In this document: positions 25,301 through 32,003 of the stretch, one piece after another
Layout: every line of letters starts with the position of its first letter
How positions within the stretch are numbered: the stretch's first letter is position 1
From: a bacterium UBP14_UBA6098
Lineage (GTDB): Bacteria > UBP14 > UBA6098
Direction: 5' to 3'
DNA length: 64,000 nucleotides
Assembly (NCBI GenBank): GCA_002428525.1
Contig: DIWU01000011.1
Coordinates: forward strand, 25,156 to 89,155
Program-made: the position numbers and the translations under genes
Notes under the pieces: model-generated
What the model was told of the DNA's origin: nothing
The model's input: only the letters and a program-made list of their open reading frames with translations
Database searches by the model: none

Positions 25301-28142
25301 CATCGCTCGGGCCGAGGAACAGCCTGAAGGTATCCCCGATATCGAAAACGGGGAACAGCATACCATTCAGATACACAATAACAGTAGTCGGATCGACTCC
25401 AACCGAATCGGTGACTAAAATATCTATATTCGAGATAGGATGACATGCGGAGATCGAACGATGCGCCGGCCAAAGAAGCCGCGCCGAGGGGCCTTCTGCG
25501 TCGATATAGTAATCCCAGCAAACGGAATCCCCGACGAGATGGTTCTGGCCGCATAACTCGGCAATATCGTTGCAGTTTGTGAGACAAACACGAACTGTAT
25601 CTCCGTGAACAACAGGGAATCCGCTTAAAGCATTAGAATATCCGAGCCAGTTGTCCGTTCCGAGGGAATGGATCGAGGTATTAATATCTGCGATTCCATA
25701 AGAATAAGACGAACCGCGAACACGTAGCCGCCAATGAACGCTTGTGTCCGCAATAGGAGACTCGTCTGAGACGAGAATACTACACGCGAACGCCGGTGAG
25801 ACCCAGCTTCCGGGCGGCGGGCTAATCGAGCCGAGATTGGGAACAGGGCCGAGGGTGTCCACCGCGAAGTTGAAGATAACCGGATCCATTATATTCCCGA
25901 CTGCATCCCTGACACCGCTAACCTCGACGCGAACAGCACCATGCGCGAAGGTTAGACCGTTAATACGGAAACTGTCGCAGAACCATTCGACAAGATAGCC
26001 CGGCGAAGCAAGATCGATCGTGGGGCCGGGAATAAACCGTATCAACCCGGCGGCAGTATCTACACAGGTGCTGTCGTTAACTCTGAAAACAACAGATATA
26101 GGCGTCCTGCAGGAAATAATCGATAAATTGCTCGGCTGAATCATCTCAACAGTCGGCTTGCGGCAATCGACCATGAAGTTCCAGCATGTGTCGCCCAACC
26201 AATTCGGGCCACAGAAGCCGTCTGTTCTATCGGCAACCGAATCGATACAAACATCGACCCATGTCTCGCATGGGAATGGCCCCACCGGTGAGTGCATAAC
26301 ATATTTCGTCGTATTATTATAATAAGAACCGGGGAAATCGCTCATGCTGTAATGGATTCCGTCAACCGAATAGAAAATCTTCGTAGTATCTATCCCTGAA
26401 AGCGAATCTATAAGCCCTATTTGAATGACCGGCGAGGCTAAGGCCGTAGCAGACCCCGGCAAAGGCCACATATCCCAAAGAACCGGCGGAGCTTGATCGA
26501 CAACAACAGTATCGCATTTATAGGGCGACTCACACCCGTTAACATCGACCGCTTTGACCACACAGATTGTGAGTGTATCGCCTGTCGAATAGTTTAGAAC
26601 ATCGAGCGAATCGAGGAAAATTATCATTGTATCCAAGAGATTTCCGGTGCTACTCCCCCACCTGATAGCCTCGTCAATCGTGAAATCGACAATCGCGAAG
26701 GTGTCGCCGTCATCTATTCGGACGATGGTTCCCATCTGGTAAACACCATCGCTATCATGGGTTTCGTCGAACAGAATCCACGATTCGAGGCCGTTTCCGG
26801 TTGAACATGCAGTGAAAGAATGCGCAGGTTGGAGGAACTCGATACGCGGCCCTATGCCGCTGATATATGGAATTCTGCTACTCGTAGTATCGTATAGATC
26901 ATCGATACCCGGAGTGGAGGTGCTACATGTCCAGAAAACTCTAAAATCTCCGAATGTATCCGAGCGTGCCTCGAACAGCCATGTTTTCGTATATGATTCC
27001 CCCACTGCAACATCAGTGAATTTGTAACAAAGTGAATCGGCATAAATATCTGTGTAATCGATTACAAGAGTTGCCAGTGTCGAATCGTATTGAATACAGA
27101 ACCAAAGGGAATCAAAGGTCGTAAGAGCGCTCGAATTGTTTTGAACGATGCCGGTAAACTCCTTCGGATTTCCCGCCAACCTACAAGAATCAGCAATCCA
27201 GTCAGTAGTGGTTGTCGCAAGAGTGATCTCGCCGCGCTGAATCGAGATATCTCCGAGTCCGTAATAGGTGACCCAATCGTAATACATCCCCCCCGGAATC
27301 ATCCTTGGATTCCAACGTATAAGAACTCCGGTGACAGAATATGGAGGTCCTGCAAAACTCGCATCGAGATTAAAACATGAGGGTATTAGCTGAGTCTCGT
27401 TTCCATATGCGAAGAAATCCGGCTTAGTGGCATCGTCGATATTCACAATGCCCATCGCGATGAGCTGGTCGAGGTCTTCAAGAAGCTCGATCTCGGCGGC
27501 GACAAATGTTCCGGGGATGATAGATTCGTAAACACAATTCGTATCGGCGTAGCTTCCGGGGATGGAGACCGGCGCGTCGTCGCGCATATTGATTTTGATG
27601 TCCCACTTATGTTCGATGCCGACGGTATGCCCAAGCACACCGTTATTTTGCGCCCTGTATCTGACGCGGATCAGGCCGAGAGTATCGATCGTAGAATCGC
27701 CGGTTGCGCTGACACGGACGATTTCTCTTCCAACAGGAGTAAGGAATTGGTCGATCTGCATCTGTTCTCCGCCCGGTAGCGGAAAAAGCCATCTGTTTTG
27801 GATTGTGTTCGATCCGCTAAGGAGGCGGGGATATGTCGGGGCATTATACAAATACAGATTTTTTGATGCACCTATCACAACTCCAAGCCAGCCGTAGGTT
27901 TCGCCGTCAATTTTGAAAGTGACATGCGAGGAGGGATTTGCAATCAAATATGATACAGGAGAATACTCATAAGTTAAAGCGAGACTAGGGTCGTATTGTC
28001 CGACTCCGAAATGGCCGTTAATAGTATCGACCCTCGCTTCACAGTTCCAACCGTTGACCGAGAAATATGCCTGCCCGAAAGCGACCCCCCCTGTAACTAT
28101 AAATATTGCAACAAGATAGACAAACCTCTTGAAATCGACCAC
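19335..28142 (-). CDS. Giant secreted Ig-like repeat protein with gliding-type C-terminal sorting domain (about 2935 aa)
   Basis: The largest gene of the window. A signal peptide (FVYLVAIFIVTGGVAFG) precedes an N-terminal domain of about 430 residues related to that of the neighbouring giant (TYYGLGDISI). About 21 Ig-like modules of 110-125 residues follow, alternating type A and type B, rich in Cys, Trp and Asp. The end is a CHU_C/FlgD-like sorting domain: FTPPPPADGYNDEVVF, IKIYDLSGRQV, YAWDGYDFNG, GVYVYVV and a final GTVVLAR matching the GTVILAR of the neighbour. Start choice: GTG at 28142 lies five bases after GGAGG; ATG at 28145 or 28154 are alternatives with worse spacing. A near-consensus promoter lies about 120 bases upstream. 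Probably a cell-surface fibre or adhesin. Confidence 0.86.
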   Translation of the reverse strand: MVDFKRFVYLVAIFIVTGGVAFGQAYFSVNGWNCEARVDTINGHFGVGQYDPSLALTYEYSPVSYLIANPSSHVTFKIDGETYGWLGVVIGASKNLYLYNAPTYPRLLSGSNTIQNRWLFPLPGGEQMQIDQFLTPVGREIVRVSATGDSTIDTLGLIRVRYRAQNNGVLGHTVGIEHKWDIKINMRDDAPVSIPGSYADTNCVYESIIPGTFVAAEIELLEDLDQLIAMGIVNIDDATKPDFFAYGNETQLIPSCFNLDASFAGPPYSVTGVLIRWNPRMIPGGMYYDWVTYYGLGDISIQRGEITLATTTTDWIADSCRLAGNPKEFTGIVQNNSSALTTFDSLWFCIQYDSTLATLVIDYTDIYADSLCYKFTDVAVGESYTKTWLFEARSDTFGDFRVFWTCSTSTPGIDDLYDTTSSRIPYISGIGPRIEFLQPAHSFTACSTGNGLESWILFDETHDSDGVYQMGTIVRIDDGDTFAIVDFTIDEAIRWGSSTGNLLDTMIIFLDSLDVLNYSTGDTLTICVVKAVDVNGCESPYKCDTVVVDQAPPVLWDMWPLPGSATALASPVIQIGLIDSLSGIDTTKIFYSVDGIHYSMSDFPGSYYNNTTKYVMHSPVGPFPCETWVDVCIDSVADRTDGFCGPNWLGDTCWNFMVDCRKPTVEMIQPSNLSIISCRTPISVVFRVNDSTCVDTAAGLIRFIPGPTIDLASPGYLVEWFCDSFRINGLTFAHGAVRVEVSGVRDAVGNIMDPVIFNFAVDTLGPVPNLGSISPPPGSWVSPAFACSILVSDESPIADTSVHWRLRVRGSSYSYGIADINTSIHSLGTDNWLGYSNALSGFPVVHGDTVRVCLTNCNDIAELCGQNHLVGDSVCWDYYIDAEGPSARLLWPAHRSISACHPISNIDILVTDSVGVDPTTVIVYLNGMLFPVFDIGDTFRLFLGPSDVLPFCPDTVRIEVAQASDMLGNTTLDSAWWFIIDTIPPYSDPATWLPVPSDPILAVAPFDTISFVEFPGCIGSFSRRRTLVTLFVTPSGEIDSIWGNDDRVQWVGDQWNLPIPNLDYIVDSDTICIKITHLEDSLQYMTYPGCSPAFAEDFMDFDEWCIRISAGGPMITRRYPLRSYVSCPDIPNGFRYRIFDDDGLDIPTISFLVGPPGGPATTLDWGDFPVDTAWNAYPDDIDVTLHFDLEDYAAVGESVCVEFNRVRDLFGVNNEGVNRFCVVVDTTDPCPTAIYPDGIEIVTRTPLIWAVVPPDIAPLNRTRLAWSLDGGSTWIPESDPSGAAYWGDADTAFLDVALLDPSLWITGGDTVNVCIRNTDLTDSLVGCPMNTCEQCWSFWLAANGPIASALIPGADWVWACPSVDSIVVSLSDPDGIAWASVGVVCSSYVTGVAHHYSWPSGNLRNILPDKLIIIPDVSYTDEDTIAVRVEATDNLMNFINGGPFSFKFIIDHSAPEIIGVTPSCVGDSVADNTPILWFNAHDLWGTTDSLGWCIGFRHPGSVVDWDTICYDDEPSAWIFTGSTDSVGLNTALVTALSPWWVGGDTIVYTIVSVCDETDTCGPNCQSSPDTCYLRIEARGPSIANLWPDGNGIIGCEQPDTFIFVIYDTDEINTSSLALWYSSCSTARVSFGISDVDRIVGYRDGISYDTLYFVPPEVLAEGCYFDISIEALDMIGNNADSNLFTFVYDYTPPAFVIHEPFDSAFSFSPDVIIVFPDNIAGIDTSSVTVSLTYGPCAGVSATSPAPDTLEWRFVAGIPETLIFSFDAISCVLTRGDSACIHVDMACDNSVFCPACTTYDTTWCFEVVQGGPEAELLYPSGLLCPEAYVVFEFDDADSVIIDAMEFTINGMTIPYPGFGFTWDPSTFVLSYDPTALFDTTNIRICISGVVDGFGYNMIPKCWDLRVDLEPPVPTYISPTGHISDHHPDITIEVADSLSAIRPDCFSLTINGEVFTFDGTILSWTPEPAIGEPGLLVWSATLAGDTLEPGPVEVCLVEACDSTGCAENNLLSSYPDIHCWSFDVDTGDGPIVTLVHPTECGLGISCSTAFQFRWNIRDEEGVNPATIAISYGERGLIHNYDITSPELTLVDGDSTLIFSAPAPEAAGEIWITIDEMRDLLGNPRTGFRDTCRFTIDWDAPYVLDFSPEHLSVVGTPYPLIWFLVTDSTYILDYSSVILNIDGTSYPFADPHVYWRGDTVLFDPRIAPPTPFGGGDTIEFCIESLADSTVICPPNVLSDECWTFYVNADGPNLSLIFPDTTLDPMITFCDSATFWIRSVDTERLDTMGVVVVWNGDTVRWADSPSYFRLFSGASEDTVALRPPFASSNGDTVCLSIVSWPDSIGNNYFGSFDMCVVVDLTPPQTDWLSPADGDIVDDWSPDIFASLFDELSWINHDTIRVRINENGDPWGSFPWPLPELSWSGDTIHFTSDNLFTEFAEICVTITISDSTTFSAPYNCPPNDTFIEWCFTIADDDTVGPVVVVPDSCYVRANYDQFQIVVALSDPDGVYDDGSIDTTGQGLIAQFFTATTTYLLPMEIDSVVEYLGAEGDSLYWASTTPGAIPAADIISGMSFGYIIWSHDNDFDFDNPSDRQLSVSDTNWCVVYNNIPPEVVIDVAPNGTFVSCLCPNQSIVISLLDIDTLKSEYLTLEVNGAIHSTASPQITWDPGYSGHHAGTHMLTYRPNSEDCWEHSETVNACIRGVIDQWGNEAEDYCWQFFMDFLPPVAQCIAQADTNVDLSEMDSIIFMLNDLNSGVDPYEIILEVTQIVGGVTRVLLYDILSEPSLRYNPDEGTLVLDLRYAGGLDLSRDDSLFFSLAHTQDLSEVCDPNMLEDHYLCVKYIKPITKCLASPQPFTPPPPADGYNDEVVFDYPGRIDLNGLIKIYDLSGRQVAEITGRGPHVYAWDGYDFNGVPARPGVYVYVVEQGGEVICSGTVVLAR
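19620..26850 (-). repeat. About 21 tandem Ig-like modules, alternating A-B
   Basis: Protein-level repeats within the largest gene. Type A modules usually follow a GP junction, carry an early Cys (SC, AC, GC) and a GN-type turn. Type B modules follow a PP or DP junction and carry CGPN, CGQN, CPPN, CAENN or CDPN, often followed by a second Cys before the final W-x-F strand. Alternation is regular except near the C-terminal end, where two A-type modules appear adjacent. Boundaries are approximate. Confidence 0.72.
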
Positions 28143-28260
28143 CATGGCCTCCATATCATTTAGCTATATTGCTAATACATTGTTTTTTCTAAAGTTATGG
28201 CCTCTAAATTAGAGTTAAATATAATCTTACGGGCAAATCTTCCCGCTTTTTATTAAGTTA

Positions 28261-28288
28261 ATTATATGAACGTGAGTTTCAAAGTCAA
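28261..28288 (-). promoter_or_regulatory. Near-consensus promoter of the giant surface-protein operon
   Basis: On the minus strand TTGACT and a perfect TATAAT are separated by 16 bases. The 5' leader would be about 110 bases before the GTG start and contains a weak CGGG/CCCG hairpin. No terminator is visible between the four genes downstream, so a 20-kb transcript may start here. Confidence 0.7.
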
Positions 28289-28317
28289 GTCGATTGTATA
28301 TAAATAATTTAGTTCAT

Positions 28318-29148
28318 TCATAAAGATTCCCCGATAATCATGCGCTGAACCATATCTATAGGGCGTTCGAGAAATCTTTCGCCCACCACGCGGAAACGCT
28401 CTTCTGCGTCGCTGACAATAAAACGGTGAACCGGCGCTTTATCTACGGGCCGCAGGGCGTCGGAGTTCTCGAGCAGTCTTTGAACCTCTTTAACCGTTGC
28501 CTCGGCGGAATCGACGAGTCGAACATTCTGGCCGACGGTTTCGGAAATCACCGAGCGCAAAAGCGGATAATGCGTGCATCCGAGAATTAAAGTGTCGATC
28601 CCGCTGAGCCGCAGATCGGCCAAATAGGTCTCCGAAATCATACGTGCTATCGGCCCCACCGTCCACCCCTCCTCCGCAATCGCGACAAACAACGGGCATG
28701 CGCGCTCCACACACTCGATTTGAGGATTCAGCGAGGTCAACTCCCTCTCATAACTTTTCGACTCGATTGTCGCGGTCGTTCCAATAATGCCGATCTTGCC
28801 GTTACGAGTGGTTCGCGCGGCCGCATAGGCCCCGGGCTTGACGACTCCAACGACAGGAATCGGCAAGGCATCCACTAAATAATCGAGAGCGACGCTGGAC
28901 GCGGTATTACAAGCCACGATTATAAGCTTCACATCGAAATCGAGAAGCATCTTCGAGTTTTCAAGCGCGAGGCTTCTGACTCTCTCCGGGCTACGGGTTC
29001 CATAGGGGTAGCGACCGGTGTCGCCGAAATAGATTACTTTCTCATTAGGTAATACTTTGAATATTTCCTTGACAACCGTCAGGCCGCCGACGCCGCTATC
29101 GAAAACACCAATAGCGCTTCCCGCGTCGGATATATCAATCTTCGACAT
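28318..29148 (-). CDS. murI: Glutamate racemase
   Basis: Converts L-glutamate to D-glutamate for peptidoglycan in the cytoplasm. The 276-residue protein begins with the IGVFDSGVGGLTVVKEI motif and has both catalytic cysteines: C80 in ACNTAS and C191 in GCTHYP. The FGDTGRYPYG substrate loop is also intact. Its start lies 14 bases inside the pseudouridine synthase gene, so it is the last gene of the scpA-scpB-rluB-murI operon. The cofactor-independent two-cysteine mechanism is well established for this family. Confidence 0.96.
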   Translation of the reverse strand: MSKIDISDAGSAIGVFDSGVGGLTVVKEIFKVLPNEKVIYFGDTGRYPYGTRSPERVRSLALENSKMLLDFDVKLIIVACNTASSVALDYLVDALPIPVVGVVKPGAYAAARTTRNGKIGIIGTTATIESKSYERELTSLNPQIECVERACPLFVAIAEEGWTVGPIARMISETYLADLRLSGIDTLILGCTHYPLLRSVISETVGQNVRLVDSAEATVKEVQRLLENSDALRPVDKAPVHRFIVSDAEERFRVVGERFLERPIDMVQRMIIGESL

Positions 29149-29875
29149 ATTCCTCCAATCTATTGATCAACAACGAAATCTCGAATTCGGATAAGAATCT
29201 CCATGAACCATTAACCATATCGCCGGTCTCGATTCCGGCAAAAGAAAGCCGTTTCAACGACTTCACCTCGTGCCCGAGAGCGGCGAAAAAGCGCTTAACT
29301 TCGTGGTATCTTCCCTCGCGAAACTGGATCCGCCAAAACTCGCCGTTTGGAGTTCTCCTCACGAGATCGATTTCACTTGGGACCGCTCGTCTGCCGTCGA
29401 TAATAACCCCTCGCTTGGCGATTTCGAGGCCCTCCTCGCCGAGAACGCCCTCGATTTCGACATTGTATTCCCTTGGCACACAATACTTTGGGTGAAGAAG
29501 CTTTTGTGCGAGTTGGCCGTCGTTGGTAAAAAGCATAACCCCCGTAGTCGATGAATCGAGCCTTCCGACCGGAAACAAGTTTCTATATTCCTCAGGTAAT
29601 AGATCCATAACAATCGGGCGACCGCTTGGGTCGTTTTTTGTTGTAATATATCCCATAGGTTTATTCAATAATATCCATACTGTTTTATCGAGAATTTGCA
29701 GGGGTTTCCCCTGATAATGAACAGAATGCTCCTCGCTTATCCTGATATCCGGTCTCGTAGTCAACTCGCCATCGACAGCTACCTCGCCACTCTGGACAAT
29801 CAAATCGGCCTTTCGCCGTGAAATCCCAAGGGCTCTTGCGATATAAGAGTTAAGCCTGTAGCTATTCTGGCTCAT
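29135..29875 (-). CDS. rluB: Pseudouridine synthase, RsuA/RluB family
   Basis: Modifies uridine in ribosomal RNA, probably 23S rRNA as in RluB. The 246-residue protein has an N-terminal S4 RNA-binding domain (LNSYIARALGISRRKADLIVQSGEV) and the catalytic domain with GRLDSSTTG containing the catalytic Asp. LLNKPMGYITT and REGRYHEVKRFF are the other family motifs. The chosen ATG lies 14 bases inside scpB; a longer frame overlaps scpB fully and has no homology. The scpB-rluB order is common in bacteria. RsuA or RluE specificity cannot be excluded from sequence alone. Confidence 0.9.
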   Translation of the reverse strand: MSQNSYRLNSYIARALGISRRKADLIVQSGEVAVDGELTTRPDIRISEEHSVHYQGKPLQILDKTVWILLNKPMGYITTKNDPSGRPIVMDLLPEEYRNLFPVGRLDSSTTGVMLFTNDGQLAQKLLHPKYCVPREYNVEIEGVLGEEGLEIAKRGVIIDGRRAVPSEIDLVRRTPNGEFWRIQFREGRYHEVKRFFAALGHEVKSLKRLSFAGIETGDMVNGSWRFLSEFEISLLINRLEEYVED

Positions 29876-30473
29876 CTTCGGATTTTGGAGAAGTCTCGTT
29901 TTCGATTTCCCTGATCTCGAGTTTAGTGCGGGCCTCGTCGGCATCTGCGAAAAGGCCGGCAAGCTCCTGTTCATTTGGTAAATCCTCTATTTTCTCGAGT
30001 CCGAAAAACCTTAGGAACTCAAGGGTAGTGCCGTAATAAAACGGTCGGCCCGGCCCTTTTTCCCTACCTTTAATTGTGATGAGACCCTGTTCGAGCAGGG
30101 AATGCACCTGCCCGGAGCTGTCCGAGCCGCGAATCTTGTCGATAACCGGCTTTGTGACAGGTTGTTTCAGCGCGATGACACCGAGCACCTCGAGCATCTG
30201 TCGCGAGAGACGGTTGGCCGATTTGGCGGCGAAAATCTCGCGGAGATATGGCGCAAATGCTTTCACTGTAAAAAATTGAAAACCGCCTGCTATGGGCTTA
30301 ATTCTGAACGCCCTGCCCTGTTTTTCATATTCCTCGTTCAAAGACTCGACTATCTTTTCGAGCTCGGCCTTGGAATCGAGATTCGCGATCGAGACTAACT
30401 TCGTTTGTGGCAAGGGATTCGCCGCGGCGAAAATCAATGCTTCGACAATACTTTTTTTGCTAATATCACTCAA
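29862..30473 (-). CDS. scpB: Segregation and condensation protein B
   Basis: Subunit of the SMC-ScpAB condensin that compacts and segregates chromosomes. The 203-residue protein has the paired winged-helix pattern of ScpB: VEALIFAAANPLP near the start and LSRQMLEVLGVIALKQPVTKPVIDKIRG in the middle, then GPGRPFYYGTT and FLRFFGLEKIEDLP. The start is TTG, eight bases inside scpA and preceded by GGGGAGATAGAAC. The C-terminal 30 residues are acidic and variable, as usual. The smc gene is not in the window. Confidence 0.95.
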   Translation of the reverse strand: MSDISKKSIVEALIFAAANPLPQTKLVSIANLDSKAELEKIVESLNEEYEKQGRAFRIKPIAGGFQFFTVKAFAPYLREIFAAKSANRLSRQMLEVLGVIALKQPVTKPVIDKIRGSDSSGQVHSLLEQGLITIKGREKGPGRPFYYGTTLEFLRFFGLEKIEDLPNEQELAGLFADADEARTKLEIREIENETSPKSEDEPE

Positions 30474-31224
30474 GTTCTATCTCCCCCTTGCCATAATAAA
30501 GCCAGATCTCACTGAAGGAATCGCTCTGTTCAATTCGAAGATGTCGCTCGCGAACAAGCTCCAAAAGTCCGATAAATGTTGCAACGAAAAGCATCGCAGT
30601 CACAGGGCCATCGAAGAGTTCGATGAAACGCGCCTTTTTTCTGCCCTTAATAAAGTTTTTAATGAAACTCATCCTTTCCTCGACATCGACCTCGTCTCCC
30701 TCATAGCCCGGAACTATAAGCTTTTCGCGTTTGAGTATCTCCCATGCAATCTTGAAGAGGCTATATAGATCAACCGGAGCTATCTCCTCTAAAATACTGT
30801 TCCCGGGCTCGGCCGAATCGGGAAAAGCGCCCTTTGGGTAATGGTTCTCGTGCTCTTCACGAAAACGGCTCAACCTTTCGCCGATTTTTTTGTATAGCTG
30901 ATATTCGACTATCATATCGACGAGTTCTTGTCGCGGATCCTCGATTTCTTCGACATCCGGATTTGCACTGGGAAGAAGCATTCTGGCCTTGATGCTCATA
31001 AGTAGAGCCGCCATAAGAAGATACTCGCCGGCAAGCGATAAATCGAGCGCTTCCATTTTATCGATATATGAAACATATTCCTTCACAACATGGCTTATCG
31101 GAATATCGTAAATGTCTATCTCATCGCGCTTTATGAGATACAATAGAAGGTCGAGCGGCCCCTCGAACATCTCGAGATGGACGCGACATCTTTCATCGAC
31201 GGGTTTTTGTGTGCTATTTTCCAT
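30466..31224 (-). CDS. scpA: Segregation and condensation protein A
   Basis: Kleisin subunit bridging the SMC heads. The 252-residue protein shows the ScpA N-terminal signature FEGPLDLLLYLIKRDEIDIYDIPI and AGEYLLMAALLMSIKARMLLP, and a C-terminal winged-helix end (FIGLLELVRERHLRI, FSEIWLYYG). The ATG was preferred to an upstream TTG in the same frame. There is no Shine-Dalgarno sequence; the 20 bases before the ATG are nearly all A and T and hold -10-like hexamers, so the mRNA may be leaderless. It heads the scpA-scpB-rluB-murI operon. Confidence 0.94.
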   Translation of the reverse strand: MENSTQKPVDERCRVHLEMFEGPLDLLLYLIKRDEIDIYDIPISHVVKEYVSYIDKMEALDLSLAGEYLLMAALLMSIKARMLLPSANPDVEEIEDPRQELVDMIVEYQLYKKIGERLSRFREEHENHYPKGAFPDSAEPGNSILEEIAPVDLYSLFKIAWEILKREKLIVPGYEGDEVDVEERMSFIKNFIKGRKKARFIELFDGPVTAMLFVATFIGLLELVRERHLRIEQSDSFSEIWLYYGKGEIELE

Positions 31225-31325
31225 AAATATAATAAAAATAACCAATTCAACTCAATAATCAAGCATAATCGGGAATGATCACGGCCTTTTAAACTTTACC
31301 TTATATGGTTTCCATTGTTAATATT

Positions 31326-31997
31326 CTATTGTGAAATTATAAATCGAGTAAACATAGTGAATCTCCATCCGTCGATATCGGCCTTAGGGTGAACCGCAAA
31401 TTCTTCATTGACAAATTCGCTCCAAATAAATGCCCTCCCAATCGAAAACCCAAGGCTGTGTCCACGCGGGAAAACCCGCTCGAAACCGAAACTTGCGGCG
31501 GCTTCGTAACCGTCGCCCTCAACCTCGACAGTCCGGCCGGGAGTTTGATAATCTATCTGCATCCATCTACGATTAAAAGAGGCCTCTATCGGGATTAACC
31601 ATTCGGCTGAGTCCGTTGCCTCGAAATTATAAACTGTTTTAAGACCCAAAGAAAAGCTTTTAAAATCGGTATCTTGGCCGATTCCAAAAATGCCGTCCGC
31701 GAATTGGTATGCACCGATTAAACCGATAGATATCGGTTTTATTCGTGCCGCAATATATATTGACGGAGACAATAAATCATAAAGAACGCCTTCATCTGCC
31801 AAGGCGGGTGAACCACCGGAGGGCTCGGTTATTGTAAGTGTCGTTGTGTAGCCGATTCCAGCACCGATCTCGACGCCCTCAAAAACTGCATTAAGATTCA
31901 CTGGCCAAAGAGCGAGAGCAAGCCCAAAAACAAATATAAAGCCCGAACGATCGACCGATCTGTCATTCGAATCGAGGTGGTTTTGCATGATCGACAT
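31326..31997 (-). CDS. Predicted outer-membrane beta-barrel protein
   Basis: A 223-residue protein I do not recognise by family. It has an N-terminal hydrophobic export segment (FIFVFGLALALWPVNLNA). Alternating polar/hydrophobic strands with aromatic girdle residues and Gly follow (VEIGAGIGYTT, ISIGLIGAYQFA, FKSFSLGLKTVYNF, YEAAASFGFERVF), and the protein ends in an aromatic-rich strand (WRFTMFTRFIISQ). This is the pattern of a small eight- to ten-strand barrel. It starts six bases after the stop of the secreted Ntn-hydrolase-like gene and is probably co-transcribed with it. Confidence 0.6.
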   Translation of the reverse strand: MSIMQNHLDSNDRSVDRSGFIFVFGLALALWPVNLNAVFEGVEIGAGIGYTTTLTITEPSGGSPALADEGVLYDLLSPSIYIAARIKPISIGLIGAYQFADGIFGIGQDTDFKSFSLGLKTVYNFEATDSAEWLIPIEASFNRRWMQIDYQTPGRTVEVEGDGYEAAASFGFERVFPRGHSLGFSIGRAFIWSEFVNEEFAVHPKADIDGWRFTMFTRFIISQ

Positions 31998-32003
31998 CGC
32001 AAA

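Noticed and set aside
14326..26850. CRISPR array or DNA tandem repeats inside the giant genes
   Set aside because: The repetition is at protein level only; no short identical direct repeats with regular spacers were seen.
28225..28255. Plus-strand hairpin CGGG/CCCG followed by T-run as a terminator
   Set aside because: The stem is four to five bases and no plus-strand gene lies upstream.
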